Assembly (NCBI RefSeq): GCF_017884005.1
Contig: NZ_QFAY01000001.1
Location: 111,682-175,681, forward strand
Reading direction: 5' to 3'
DNA: 64,000 nucleotides
Source: Streptococcus panodentis
Lineage (GTDB): Bacteria > Bacillota > Bacilli > Lactobacillales > Streptococcaceae
The position numbers and the translations under genes were made by a program. Positions 1-8,330 of the stretch are shown here, one piece after another. The stretch's first letter is position 1. Each line of letters begins with the position of its first letter. Under the pieces are notes generated by a model. The model was given only the letters and a program-made list of their open reading frames with translations. It searched no databases and was not told the DNA's origin.

Positions 1-845
1 GCATTTCCAAACCCTATGATGCAGCCAATTATCCTAAGGCCAAGGCTATTGTAGCTGTTTATGGCAATAAAGGAATGGACCCAACAGAAGGGCTGAGACC
101 GGACAATGCCTTCGGTCCTAATATTCCTGCTGGTGTTGAAGTTATTTTCAACGGCCAGGAGCATATCGGGAAGCTGCCTGTGGATGTGCCGGCTATCAAG
201 GACGGTCTGATGTCTGGGACAGAGATTGCCTATCCTATTGGTCACGGTCTGCTCTATAGCGACCCAGTAAAAAATATCAAGCTGCATGTACCCAATACCG
301 TTAAAGCCGGTGATTCTTTTACAGCAAGGCTGACGGCAGGGAATCTGAATGGTTTGGACAAACAAACTTACCAACTGGTATTGACGGTGGATGCCCAGCA
401 TTTCAGCCCGCTTCCGAGTGATAGCTATACAGTTGACGGGGATACCGTTATCATCCGCAGAACTGCCGGTGACAGCCAGCCGATAATGATTGAACTGAAA
501 GCATTGGCAGCAGGGCAGTTCAGCCCTATCTCAACAGTCAGAGTCATTGACAGCCAAGAAAGAGTATTTTCGATGGGCAGCGGCTACTATAATTCTGTAA
601 AGATGCAGGTAACAGCTGCTAGACAGGAAACTGCTGGCTATCCTCAAGGGGGACAGCAGCCACCAGCACCGCTTGCCTCTTCTCGGCTTTCTGTCTCAGA
701 AGAAAAAACGATTCCGCAGCTGCTTTCTGGTAACCAGCTGCCACGTACAGGCGACAGCACAAAAGCGCTCTGGCCGCTCGGAGGGATTCTAATCCTTGGT
801 GCTTGCCTCCTTGATCGTCTCACCCTTGGCAGACGCAGACACTGA
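1..845 (+). CDS. 3' part of an LPXTG-anchored GH3-like beta-N-acetylhexosaminidase
   Basis: The reading frame is open from the window edge (codons from base 3), so the N-terminus and most of the catalytic region lie outside. The visible start (KAKAIVAVYGN, PNIPAGVEVIF, GKLPVDVP, YPIGHGL) matches the C-terminal domain of family 3 beta-N-acetylhexosaminidases/beta-glucosidases. A beta-rich Ig-like segment follows, then a cell-wall sorting signal: LPRTG, a hydrophobic stretch and the basic tail RRRH. By analogy it would be a sortase-anchored surface glycosidase acting on host or wall glycans. The family call rests on the C-terminal domain only. A second relic sorting signal follows in the same frame. 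Confidence 0.75.
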   Translation, partial: ISKPYDAANYPKAKAIVAVYGNKGMDPTEGLRPDNAFGPNIPAGVEVIFNGQEHIGKLPVDVPAIKDGLMSGTEIAYPIGHGLLYSDPVKNIKLHVPNTVKAGDSFTARLTAGNLNGLDKQTYQLVLTVDAQHFSPLPSDSYTVDGDTVIIRRTAGDSQPIMIELKALAAGQFSPISTVRVIDSQERVFSMGSGYYNSVKMQVTAARQETAGYPQGGQQPPAPLASSRLSVSEEKTIPQLLSGNQLPRTGDSTKALWPLGGILILGACLLDRLTLGRRRH

Positions 846-869
846 TTTTGGGAAACCCGCAGCCTCTAG

Positions 870-959
870 CGGCTGCAGTCCCTTCCTCAAACAGGAAGCA
901 GCGAGAAGGTGCTCTATAGCATTCTAGGACTTGGTCTGCTTGTAGCTGATTGGGTCTAA
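870..959 (+). pseudogene. relic of a second LPXTG cell-wall sorting signal
   Basis: Downstream of the glycosidase stop, in the same frame and after one further in-frame TAG at 867-869, the DNA encodes LPQTGSSEKV, then a hydrophobic stretch (LYSILGLGLLVADWV) and TAA at 957. It has the layout of a sortase signal but has no start codon of its own and lacks a strongly basic tail. It is probably the remains of an older C-terminus of the upstream gene or of a lost neighbour. Confidence 0.55.
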
Positions 960-1044
960 GCATTAGTGCAGGAAAATCAAAAGAAGAATAAGCAGCCGCT
1001 GCTATGAAAACTGGTCTTTCCTATGGAAAGATTTCAGGCAAACT

Positions 1045-1089
1045 AAAACACCAGAAATGAAGAACTTTGCTCGTCATTTCTGGTGTTTT
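1045..1089. terminator. bidirectional terminator between convergent genes
   Basis: An almost perfect inverted repeat (AACACCAGAAATGA against TCATTTCTGGTGTT, loop about 13 nt) is flanked by A-rich and T-rich tracts. It lies between the glycosidase gene and the minus-strand gene ending at 1093, so it can serve both. Confidence 0.85.
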
Positions 1090-1092
1090 TTA

Positions 1093-1836
1093 TTACGGCG
1101 TCACTTCCTCGTCCTTTATGTTGACGACACCGAACCGGTTAACAGAATATTGCTTGCCCTTGTAGTCGATAACAGTATTCTGTGCAAGGATTCCCATTTT
1201 ATCAAATTTGTAATAATTTTTGCCAATCTTGTAGAGTCCGTCCTGATAAGGTGTTCCGTCCTCCCCGATGTAGAAGTAGAATTCCCAGAAAGGAACAAAG
1301 CGATTTCTGACAAGCCGGCCATAATCATCAAAGAAGTACTGCTTGCCGTCGACAGCAAAGAAAGTGGTCACTCGCTGTCCTTTTTCATCGAAATAATAGA
1401 CGTTTCCTGTCGGGCTGGTATAGAAAGAGTTCTTCAAATCAGTGGGGATTTGTTCTGCAGGGTCATCTGTAACTTTGTAAGCCACTCCATATCTATTGGT
1501 TCCATAGTACTGCCCTTCGTAAAGAACGATTTTGTTTCGGATGCGCTGACCCGACTCATCCATGATATAATAGGGGCCGGTATAGGCATTTTGACTTGGT
1601 TCCTGAGGCTGAGGTGCCGGCTGAACTTCATCAAAGATGCTATCATCGTCCTCAATGTCAGGGACATCAGGGTCGTAAATGCCTATTTCGCGATTGCCGG
1701 ATCGGTTTGGAGTATCTTCGGCCTGGACAGTGCCAGAGGCCAGCAAGACAGCGGCCAGAGCGGCAGCAGAAGCGAGAGCGATTGCTCCCCAGTGCTTCTT
1801 ATGTTTAGACGGTTCAGAGTAAGCTTTGTGAAACAT
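1093..1836 (-). CDS. secreted protein with cell-wall/glucan-binding-like aromatic repeats
   Basis: A 247-residue protein with a basic N-terminus and hydrophobic core ending near VQA/ED (about residue 40), consistent with a signal peptide. After an acidic linker come repeats of about 20-25 residues of the type YYFDEKGQRV, YFFDDYGRLV, FYIGEDGTPY and YYKFDKMG. They resemble the aromatic/Gly repeats of choline- or glucan-binding modules (CW_binding_1-like) but lack the regular GW pairs. No catalytic domain is visible, so a role in wall or glucan adhesion is an inference. The start has AAAGGA just upstream. A 240-nt leader separates it from a good minus-strand promoter and carries a repeat element. 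Confidence 0.7.
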   Translation of the reverse strand: MFHKAYSEPSKHKKHWGAIALASAAALAAVLLASGTVQAEDTPNRSGNREIGIYDPDVPDIEDDDSIFDEVQPAPQPQEPSQNAYTGPYYIMDESGQRIRNKIVLYEGQYYGTNRYGVAYKVTDDPAEQIPTDLKNSFYTSPTGNVYYFDEKGQRVTTFFAVDGKQYFFDDYGRLVRNRFVPFWEFYFYIGEDGTPYQDGLYKIGKNYYKFDKMGILAQNTVIDYKGKQYSVNRFGVVNIKDEEVTP

Positions 1837-1854
1837 GGCAAGTATCCTTTCTGA

Positions 1855-1977
1855 TTTATCGTCATTTAGTTTATCCTTTATTACTTTGTTAGCTTCAACA
1901 GTCCGGGCGAGTGAAACGGCCTGAGATTAGGCTGTTTCAGGGTCTTCGCTATTAAAAGAAAACTAAAAGGCGATAAA
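1855..1977. repeat. 123-bp terminal-inverted-repeat element, copy A
   Basis: The ends form imperfect inverted repeats of about 29 bp (TTTATCGTCATTTAGTTT at the left; the right end reads TTTATCGCCTTTTAGTTT on the other strand). The interior has a hairpin, GAAACGGCCT against AGGCTGTTTC, at 1913-1938. Related ends occur at 39413-39662 and 54267-54297. There is no ORF inside. It lies in the 5' leader of the minus-strand gene at 1093-1836. Confidence 0.65.
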
Positions 1978-2082
1978 AAGTGGGTTTCAAGTTTTAATCG
2001 TCATCAAACAGACGGTTGTGACTCAAAACAGCAAGCGATGCAATATTTAACCTCCTTTTATTACTAACTATTACTTTGTACC

Positions 2083-2111
2083 ATTATATCATACTGTCTG
2101 TACAGAAGCAA
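2083..2111 (-). promoter_or_regulatory. minus-strand promoter with an internal palindrome
   Basis: On the minus strand TTGCTT, a 17-bp spacer and TATAAT (with TG one base upstream, an extended -10) face the gene at 1093-1836. The spacer holds the palindrome CTGTACAG (2098-2105), a possible operator. The rest of the 1837-2229 gap is the repeat element and AT-rich DNA. Confidence 0.6.
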
Positions 2112-2160
2112 GAGATTAACCTCAGCACATATATTTTGCTAAACGATTATCTGTTTTCTA

Positions 2161-2189
2161 TTTACTTTTTATACTTTTTTTGGTATAAT
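2161..2189 (+). promoter_or_regulatory. promoter of the oligopeptide-binding lipoprotein gene
   Basis: TTTACT, a 17-bp spacer and TATAAT (2184-2189) lie about 40 bp before the start at 2230. A strong AAAGGAGG ribosome binding site follows. Confidence 0.6.
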
Positions 2190-2229
2190 AGTTCATGTTA
2201 TAAAATGTAACATCAAAGGAGGTTTATCC

Positions 2230-4191
2230 ATGAAAGCATCAAAATGGCTGACAGTCACTGGAGTTGCGCTGAGTGCAGGACTGCTGCTAGCAGCCTGCGG
2301 CCAGTCTTCGACTAGCACAAATCAATATACCTATGTCTATAGTTCAGACCCTGACAGCCTGAACTATCTAACAGCCAATCGTGCGACAACCAGCGATGTC
2401 ATCACCAATCTGGTGGATGGGTTGCTGGAAAATGACCAGTATGGCAACTTGGTTCCTTCCATTGCGAAGTCATGGACGGTTTCTGAGGATGGTCTGACCT
2501 ATACTTACAAACTGCGTGATGATGCCAAATGGTACACATCCGATGGTGAAGAATATGCGGATGTCAAGGCACAGGATTTTGTGACCGGACTGAAATATGC
2601 GGCAGATGCAAGCTCTGAAGCCCTGTATCTGGTGCAGGATTCTGTCAAAGGTCTGGACGCCTACATCAAAGGGGAAGATAAAAACTTTGACAATGTCGGG
2701 GTCAAGGCTCTTGATGACCACACTGTTCAGTATACGCTGGCACGCCCAGAGCCTTACTGGAATTCCAAGACAACCAGCTCCATTCTCTTTCCGGCAAATG
2801 AAGAATTCCTGAAATCAGAAGGAAGCAACTTTGGTTCTGTCAAGCCTTCCAGCATTCTCTATAACGGTCCATACCTGCTCAAATCGCTGACCTCCAAATC
2901 AGTCATGGAATTCGTCAAAAACGAAAATTACTACGATAAGGACAGTGTCAGTCTGGACAGTATCAAGCTGACTTATTATGATGGTACGGACCAAGAAGCA
3001 CTGGTTCGCAGCTTTAGCGACGGTGTCTACAGCACTGCCCGCCTCTATCCAAACAGCTCTGGCTTTGCTTCTGTTAAGAAGCAGTATGGTGACAATATTG
3101 TCTACAGCCCGCAGGATTCGACTTCTTATTACTATAATTTCAATTATAATCGTCAATCCTATAATCATACCAGCAAAACGACAGATGCTCAAAAGTCTGC
3201 TGTTAATAAGGCTGTTATGAATAAAGATTTCCGTCAGGCTGTCAACTTTGCCTTTAACCGCACTACTTATGGAGCGCAAGGGAATGGCGAAGACGGAGCA
3301 ACTAAGATCCTGAGAAACTCTCTGGTGCCTCCGACCTTCGTTCAAATCGGCGACAAGGACTTTGGTCAGGTCGTCTCAGAAAAGCTGGTCAACTACGGAA
3401 CAGAATGGCAGGGAGTGGACCTGTCGGATGCTCAGGATGCTTACTACAATCCTGACAAGGCTAAGGCTAAATTTGCTCAGGCCAAAGAAGCTCTGCAGGC
3501 TGAGGGTGTTGAGTTTCCGATTCATCTGGATATGCCGGTCGATCAATCAAGCACCATCGGTGTTCAGTGGGCAAGTTCTCTGAAGCAGTCTATTGAGTCA
3601 ACTCTGGGTGCAGAGAATGTTGTCATTGACTTGCAGAAGATGAGCTCAGATGATTACAATAATATTACTTATTTTGCCAATTCCGCAGCGCAGAAGGACT
3701 ATGACCTGGCAGAAGGCGGCTGGATTGGAGACTATCAGGATCCATCGACTTATCTGGATGTGCTGAATATCAAGAGCGGCGCCAATCTGAAAAGCTTTGG
3801 TTTTGATCCGGGACAGGATAATGCCAAGCTCAAAGAGTTAGGTCTGGATGCTTACACCAAGATGCTGGAGGAAGCGAATGCTGAAACCAGCAATGTTCAG
3901 AATCGCTACGAAAAATATGCAGAGGCAGAGGCGTGGCTGCTGGACAATGGGCTGATTATGCCGACAGTCTCTCAGGGTGCAGCACCGTCTGTGACTAAGA
4001 TTGTGCCTTTCAGCAGGACCTATTCGGCGGTCGGTATCAAGGGTTCAAGCTATAACTTCAAGCTGACCAAGCTTCAGTCGGATGTCGTGACGACCAAAGA
4101 CTACGAAGAAGCTAAAAAGAAATGGAAAGAAGAAACTACCAAAACAAATCAGAAAGCTCAGGAAGAGCTGGCTGACCATGTTGAAAAATAA
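2230..4191 (+). CDS. oligopeptide-binding lipoprotein (AmiA/AliA/HppA family)
   Basis: A 653-residue extracellular substrate-binding protein of peptide ABC transport. The signal peptide ends in the lipobox LLAAC (Cys23). The body is a family 5 solute-binding domain and closely follows pneumococcal AmiA/AliA along its length, for example DGLTYTYKLRDDAKW, the segment around NEEFLKSEGSNF, DYQDPSTYLD and the Lys-rich C-terminus. No permease or ATPase genes adjoin it, so it is probably an orphan receptor feeding an Ami-type permease encoded elsewhere, as AliA and AliB do. Such proteins import peptides for nutrition and can pass peptide signals. Its own promoter and terminator make it monocistronic. 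Confidence 0.93.
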   Translation: MKASKWLTVTGVALSAGLLLAACGQSSTSTNQYTYVYSSDPDSLNYLTANRATTSDVITNLVDGLLENDQYGNLVPSIAKSWTVSEDGLTYTYKLRDDAKWYTSDGEEYADVKAQDFVTGLKYAADASSEALYLVQDSVKGLDAYIKGEDKNFDNVGVKALDDHTVQYTLARPEPYWNSKTTSSILFPANEEFLKSEGSNFGSVKPSSILYNGPYLLKSLTSKSVMEFVKNENYYDKDSVSLDSIKLTYYDGTDQEALVRSFSDGVYSTARLYPNSSGFASVKKQYGDNIVYSPQDSTSYYYNFNYNRQSYNHTSKTTDAQKSAVNKAVMNKDFRQAVNFAFNRTTYGAQGNGEDGATKILRNSLVPPTFVQIGDKDFGQVVSEKLVNYGTEWQGVDLSDAQDAYYNPDKAKAKFAQAKEALQAEGVEFPIHLDMPVDQSSTIGVQWASSLKQSIESTLGAENVVIDLQKMSSDDYNNITYFANSAAQKDYDLAEGGWIGDYQDPSTYLDVLNIKSGANLKSFGFDPGQDNAKLKELGLDAYTKMLEEANAETSNVQNRYEKYAEAEAWLLDNGLIMPTVSQGAAPSVTKIVPFSRTYSAVGIKGSSYNFKLTKLQSDVVTTKDYEEAKKKWKEETTKTNQKAQEELADHVEK

Positions 4192-4212
4192 GGAAGAAGT
4201 CATAGTGACTCA

Positions 4213-4240
4213 GGGGCTGGAAATTTCTCCAGTCCCTTTT
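4213..4240 (+). terminator. terminator after the oligopeptide-binding lipoprotein
   Basis: A 9-bp stem (GGGGCTGGA against TCCAGTCCC, one G-T pair) is followed by TTTT. Confidence 0.7.
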
Positions 4241-4251
4241 CTTAGACATCT

Positions 4252-4279
4252 TTGTCTGACAGAGGATTTATGGTAAAAT
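4252..4279 (+). promoter_or_regulatory. promoter of the double-GNAT gene
   Basis: TTGTCT, a 16-bp spacer and TAAAAT lie about 130 bp upstream of the start chosen at 4409. Confidence 0.4.
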
Positions 4280-4408
4280 AATAGTCAATAACCATCATCA
4301 GCAAACTAACAACTGGGCTGCAGACAGGACGCTGACCTAGTTTGACTTTCTTTGAGGACCAAGAGATTTTTGATGAGTCTGAAAACAAAAATGCAAGGAA
4401 GTAAAGAA

Positions 4409-5266
4409 ATGAAAGTGAATATTTATACGAAGCTGCCTGATAAAGAAAAACAGGAGTTGTTCGAGCTGGTTCAAATCTGCAATCAAACAGATGGCGGCTG
4501 CCGTCTGCCCTATCTGGACAATAATTACAATGCAGATCCGACAATGCCGGCTTTTTTCTTGGCGGAGATGGACGGCCAAGCGGTCGGCTTTCTGTCCGTC
4601 TATGCGGATGAGCCGGGGGAGGCAGAAGTTTCTCTCTATGTCCTGCCGGCCTATCGGCGTCAGGGCATAGCCAATCAGCTCTTGAAGGATTTTTCTAAGA
4701 TGGCGGATGAGTATGGTTTGAGCGAGATTGAGTATGTGGCGGAGTTGGCTTTTTTGGAGGCTCATCCAGCCTTTGCCCAGAGATTCAGCTATTTAGCAGA
4801 TGAAGCAGAAATCTGGCTGGCCCAAGCTGCAGGGAGTTTTGCTATAGAGAAGAGGGAGGGGGTCGAGGTTTTGCTGGGAAGTCTGGATTTGGCAGAAGAA
4901 ATCGCAGCCTTTCAGTCCCGGGTTTTTGAGACGCCGCTGGATGTGGCTCTGAAATACGCCAGAGAAGCTGTTAGCAGTGCCTCCGGTCTGCTCTATATCC
5001 TGAAAAAAGAAGGTCGTCTTGTGGCTTCAGTATCGGTTGATACGGATTTTGGGACCAATTATTTCTTTGGTTTGGCAGTGGCGCAAGATTTTCAAGGGCA
5101 AGGTCTGGGCAGTCATCTGCTGCTTGCCAGTATGCAGGACCTGGCCGAGCGCAATGGACAGGAATTTCAAATTGTCGTCGAAAAGCAGAATACTGGCGCC
5201 TTGAAACTTTATAAAAAACTGGGCTTCACAGAGAAGACAGAGGTTGTCTATCTGACAGAGAAGTAG
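4409..5266 (+). CDS. tandem-GNAT acetyltransferase
   Basis: A 285-residue protein with two GNAT folds. The N-terminal half has VSLYVLPAYRRQGIANQLL (residues about 70-90) and the C-terminal half FQGQGLGSHLLLASM (about 230-245), both matching the acetyl-CoA pyrophosphate-binding motif A. The end, GALKLYKKLGF, is the usual GNAT C-terminal motif. The start at 4409 is preferred because AAGGAAG lies 6-8 nt upstream; an in-frame start at 4352 has no such site. The substrate cannot be read from the sequence. Confidence 0.85.
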   Translation: MKVNIYTKLPDKEKQELFELVQICNQTDGGCRLPYLDNNYNADPTMPAFFLAEMDGQAVGFLSVYADEPGEAEVSLYVLPAYRRQGIANQLLKDFSKMADEYGLSEIEYVAELAFLEAHPAFAQRFSYLADEAEIWLAQAAGSFAIEKREGVEVLLGSLDLAEEIAAFQSRVFETPLDVALKYAREAVSSASGLLYILKKEGRLVASVSVDTDFGTNYFFGLAVAQDFQGQGLGSHLLLASMQDLAERNGQEFQIVVEKQNTGALKLYKKLGFTEKTEVVYLTEK

Positions 5267-5369
5267 GGAGGAGTTTTGCGGGACTCTGAAGCTGTCTGTC
5301 TGGTTGGGGATTTGTTACATAGAAGCAGCCGATTACAACTGCTTTCTTTCGTTCTGTCTGGGTTTATGG

Positions 5370-5375
5370 TATAAT
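5370..5375 (+). promoter_or_regulatory. extended -10 promoter of the LysR-lspA-rluD run
   Basis: TGGTATAAT with no convincing -35, 28 bp before the start at 5404. Confidence 0.6.
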
Positions 5376-5403
5376 GAGACGATATGTAAAGAAGGAAAAT
5401 AGT

Positions 5404-6306
5404 ATGAATATTCAACAATTGCGTTATGTGGTCGCTATTGCCAACAGCGGGACCTTCCGTGAAGCGGCGGAAAAAATGTATGTCAGCCAGCCCAGCCTCT
5501 CGATCTCTGTCCGGGATTTGGAAAAAGAACTCGGTTTCAAGATTTTCCGCCGGACCAGCAGCGGGACCTTTCTGACCCGCCGGGGCATGGAATTTTACGA
5601 AAAAGCGCAGGATTTGGTCAAGGGCTTTGATGTCTTTCAAAATCAATATGCCAATCCGGAAGAGGAAAAGGACGAATTTTCCATCGCCAGCCAGCACTAT
5701 GACTTTCTGCCGCCTTTGATGACAGAGTTTTCGCAGAAATATCCTGAGTACAAGAATTTCCGGATATTTGAGTCAACCACGGTGCAGATCTTGGATGAGG
5801 TGGCTCAGGGGCACAGCGAAATCGGGATTATTTACCTCAATAATCAGAACAGCAAGGGCATTATGCAGCGGGTGGATAAGCTGGGGCTGGAGGTCATTGA
5901 GCTCATTCCCTTCCAAACCCACATTTACCTGCGGGAAAAGCATCCCCTGACGGCTAAAGAGGAGCTGGTCATGGCGGATTTGGCGGATCTGCCGACGGTG
6001 CGCTTCACTCAGGAAAAGGACGAGTATCTCTATTACTCTGAGAACTTTGTGGATACCAGCGACAGCTCGCTGATGTTTAATGTGACGGATCGGGCAACGC
6101 TCAATGGTATTTTGGAGCGGACGGATGCCTATGCGACCGGGTCAGGCTTTTTGGACAGCGACAGTGTTAATGGCATTACGGTTATCAAGCTCCGTGACAA
6201 TCTGGACAACCGCATGGTCTACGTCAAACGGGAAGAGGTAGAGCTTTCTCAGGTAGGCGAAGCCTTTGTGTCCGTTATGAAAGAATATTTTGCACAGAAA
6301 AAATAA
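5404..6306 (+). CDS. LysR-family transcriptional regulator
   Basis: A 300-residue protein with an N-terminal winged helix-turn-helix ([20 protein letters not shown], then [20 protein letters not shown]) and a C-terminal LysR substrate-binding domain. The start at 5404 has AAGGAAA upstream and gives the usual LysR N-terminus. It lies 2 bp before lspA, the same LysR-lspA-rluD order found in pneumococcus, so it is the first gene of that operon. It resembles the CpsY/MtaR type of streptococcal regulators (methionine/cysteine uptake), but that assignment is tentative. Confidence 0.88.
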   Translation: MNIQQLRYVVAIANSGTFREAAEKMYVSQPSLSISVRDLEKELGFKIFRRTSSGTFLTRRGMEFYEKAQDLVKGFDVFQNQYANPEEEKDEFSIASQHYDFLPPLMTEFSQKYPEYKNFRIFESTTVQILDEVAQGHSEIGIIYLNNQNSKGIMQRVDKLGLEVIELIPFQTHIYLREKHPLTAKEELVMADLADLPTVRFTQEKDEYLYYSENFVDTSDSSLMFNVTDRATLNGILERTDAYATGSGFLDSDSVNGITVIKLRDNLDNRMVYVKREEVELSQVGEAFVSVMKEYFAQKK

Positions 6307-6308
6307 GT

Positions 6309-6776
6309 ATGAAAAGAAACATTACCATTCCCCTTTCAGTCTTGACCCTGGTTCTTTTGGACCAGCTGGTCAAATTTTATATTGTCAGTGATTTTAAGCT
6401 GGGTCAGGTCAGGGACTTCATCCCGCAGCTGGTCAGTCTGACCTATCTGCAAAACACCGGAGCTGCCTTTTCTATGCTGGAAAATCAGCAATGGCTCTTT
6501 ACTTTGGTGACATTTTTGGTCATCGGCGGAGCTGTTTACTACCTCATCAAGCACCTCCATGCCTCCAAGTGGCTGCTGGCTGGGCTGACCTTGGTGATTG
6601 CCGGCGGTTTGGGGAATTTTATCGACCGTTTGCGCCAAGGTTTTGTAGTTGATATGTTTCAGCTGGAATTTATCCATTTCGCTGTTTTTAATGTAGCGGA
6701 TATGTACCTGACTTTTGGCGTTGCCATTTTACTGCTGCTGATGATAAAGGAAGAGAAAGATGGAAGTAAGAATTGA
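6309..6776 (+). CDS. lspA: lipoprotein signal peptidase II
   Basis: A 155-residue inner-membrane aspartic protease that cleaves prolipoproteins before the lipid-modified Cys. Four hydrophobic segments and the family motifs are present: NTGAAFSML (about 49-57), [16 protein letters not shown] with catalytic Asp115, and FNVADMY with catalytic Asp131. Length is normal. The last 17 bp overlap rluD. Lipoproteins elsewhere in the window are its expected substrates. Confidence 0.97.
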   Translation: MKRNITIPLSVLTLVLLDQLVKFYIVSDFKLGQVRDFIPQLVSLTYLQNTGAAFSMLENQQWLFTLVTFLVIGGAVYYLIKHLHASKWLLAGLTLVIAGGLGNFIDRLRQGFVVDMFQLEFIHFAVFNVADMYLTFGVAILLLLMIKEEKDGSKN

Positions 6777-7662
6777 GGCAGCTGCGGCGGGGCAGCGCTT
6801 AGACAAGGCGGTGGCTGACCTGACGGAGCTCTCCCGCAATCTGGCCAATGAACAGATAAAGAACGGTCAGATTTTAGTCAACGGTCAGACCAAGAAGGCC
6901 AAGTATGCTGTCAAAGAGGGCGATGTCATCCGTTATGAATTGCCGGAGCCGGAGGTGGTAGAGTACCAAGCCGAGGACTTGCCTCTGGACATTGTCTACC
7001 AAGATGAGGATGTGGCGGTGGTCAATAAAGCTCAGGGCATGGTGGTCCATCCGAGTGCCGGCCACACCAGCGGCACCCTGGTCAATGCCCTGCTCTGCCA
7101 TATCAAGGATCTGTCTGCTATCAACGGTGTGCTGCGTCCCGGCATTGTCCATCGGATTGACAAGGATACCTCGGGGCTCTTGATGATTGCCAAAAATGAC
7201 CGAGCCCATCTGGCTCTGGCGGAGGAGCTGAAAGACAAGAAATCACTGCGCAAATACTGGGCTATCGTCCATGGCAATCTGCCCAATGACCGTGGCGTGA
7301 TTGAGGCGCCGATTGGCCGCAGTGACAAGGACCGCAAGAAGCAGGCCGTGACAGCCAAGGGCAAACCGGCTCTGACACGTTTTCAGGTCTTGGAACGCTT
7401 TGGTGACTATAGCTTGGTTGAACTCCAGCTGGAGACAGGCCGGACTCATCAAATTCGCGTTCACATGGCCTATATCGGTCATCCGGTGGCCGGAGATCCA
7501 GTCTATGGACCGCGAAAGACCCTGAAAGGTCATGGCCAGTTTCTGCATGCGCGGACTCTGGGCTTCACCCACCCTCGGACAGGAGAGGTCTTGGAATTTA
7601 CGGCTGAAGCGCCAGCTATTTTCCAAGAAACCTTGGAAAAGCTGCGGAAAGGCGGTCAGTAA
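6760..7662 (+). CDS. rluD: 23S rRNA pseudouridine synthase, RluD family
   Basis: A 300-residue RNA pseudouridine synthase. An S4 RNA-binding domain (about residues 1-65, with the RLDKAVAD start) precedes the catalytic RluA-type domain. The active-site motif [11 protein letters not shown] carries catalytic Asp135. [11 protein letters not shown] and [11 protein letters not shown] are also typical. It overlaps the 3' end of lspA, the usual pairing in Firmicutes. It modifies uridines of 23S rRNA; the exact positions are inferred from the family. Confidence 0.93.
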   Translation: MEVRIEAAAAGQRLDKAVADLTELSRNLANEQIKNGQILVNGQTKKAKYAVKEGDVIRYELPEPEVVEYQAEDLPLDIVYQDEDVAVVNKAQGMVVHPSAGHTSGTLVNALLCHIKDLSAINGVLRPGIVHRIDKDTSGLLMIAKNDRAHLALAEELKDKKSLRKYWAIVHGNLPNDRGVIEAPIGRSDKDRKKQAVTAKGKPALTRFQVLERFGDYSLVELQLETGRTHQIRVHMAYIGHPVAGDPVYGPRKTLKGHGQFLHARTLGFTHPRTGEVLEFTAEAPAIFQETLEKLRKGGQ

Positions 7663-7667
7663 ATCCG

Positions 7668-7927
7668 CTTAGTCTTGAGGAAATTGGACAAGCAGATCTG
7701 CTGGCTTTTGTGGATGGGACCAAGCAATAGCATTTTCAGAGCCGGTATTTGCAGGAAGAGCGCTACATGGCTTTGAAGCAGAGAAAGGGCTTATCTTATG
7801 AAAAGATGATGGAAGAAGCGGCCAGGGCTTACGTCAGACACTATCTCAATCCTCGGAGCAAATCCAGCCCCTGCCCAATCCAGATGAGTGGTCTGTCGGC
7901 TATTTTCATCGGCTGATAGTGGAGTAG
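7668..7927 (+). pseudogene. decayed short gene between rluD and proB
   Basis: The stretch reads as coding in pieces. From 7668 the frame gives LSLEEIGQADLLAFVDGTKQ, then an in-frame TAG, then HFQSRYLQEERYMALKQRKG and on to ARAYVRHYLNPRS. A frameshift near 7860 leads into PLPNPDEWSVGYFHRLIVE and a stop at 7925. With one stop and one frameshift it looks like a small helical protein gene that has died. I do not recognise the family. In pneumococcus a choline-binding protein gene occupies this slot. Confidence 0.45.
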
Positions 7928-7955
7928 AAATAGGCAGCGAAGTTGACTGCCGTCT

Positions 7956-7980
7956 CGACCGCCCCAATCGCGGTCGTTTT
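7956..7980 (+). terminator. probable terminator after the decayed gene
   Basis: CGACCGC against GCGGTCG with a 7-nt loop, followed by TTTT. Confidence 0.55.
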
Positions 7981-7999
7981 GATTTTCGGTGATTCGTGG

Positions 8000-8005
8000 T
8001 ATAAT
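8000..8005 (+). promoter_or_regulatory. extended -10 promoter upstream of the BOX element and proBAC
   Basis: TGGTATAAT, about 325 bp before proB, with a BOX-type repeat between promoter and gene. It would give proBAC a long structured leader. Confidence 0.45.
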
Positions 8006-8017
8006 AGGACAATCTAA

Positions 8018-8211
8018 TCCTCTTCGAAAATCTCTTCAAACCATGTCAGCGTCGCCTTGCCGTACGTTTGAGGCCTTCCTCTCGGAAGCTTTATCTGCCG
8101 CCTCAAAGCCTCCGCCGGAGCTTTTGGACACTTCCTAGTAGAAGCTCCATCCGGCTAGCTCCGACACGGGCAGTATTGAAACGATTATTTTCCATACTGC
8201 TAAATAGTGCA
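8018..8211 (+). repeat. BOX-type repeat upstream of proB
   Basis: It begins with CTCTTCGAAAATCTCTTCAA and continues through GTCAGCGTCGCCTTGCCGTA, which is the boxA module known from pneumococcus and relatives. A module with CCTCTCGGAAGCTTTATCTG and the stem-forming CCTCCGCCGGAGC follows and recurs at 39456-39567. There is no coding content. Confidence 0.8.
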
Positions 8212-8330
8212 GGAGTTAGAGAAAGTCCTGCGGGATTTCTCGTGACTGAATGAGCAGCTGCTGCCAGCCTGTCTGCTCCTGCCTGGTTGGCTGATGATTT
8301 TCATTGAGCATAAGCAAGAAAGAGTTGTCT

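Noticed and set aside
1057..1854. Plus-strand ORF of 265 codons opposite the wall-repeat protein gene
   Set aside because: The minus strand encodes a clear signal peptide and aromatic repeats with promoter and ribosome site; the plus-strand product has no family features.
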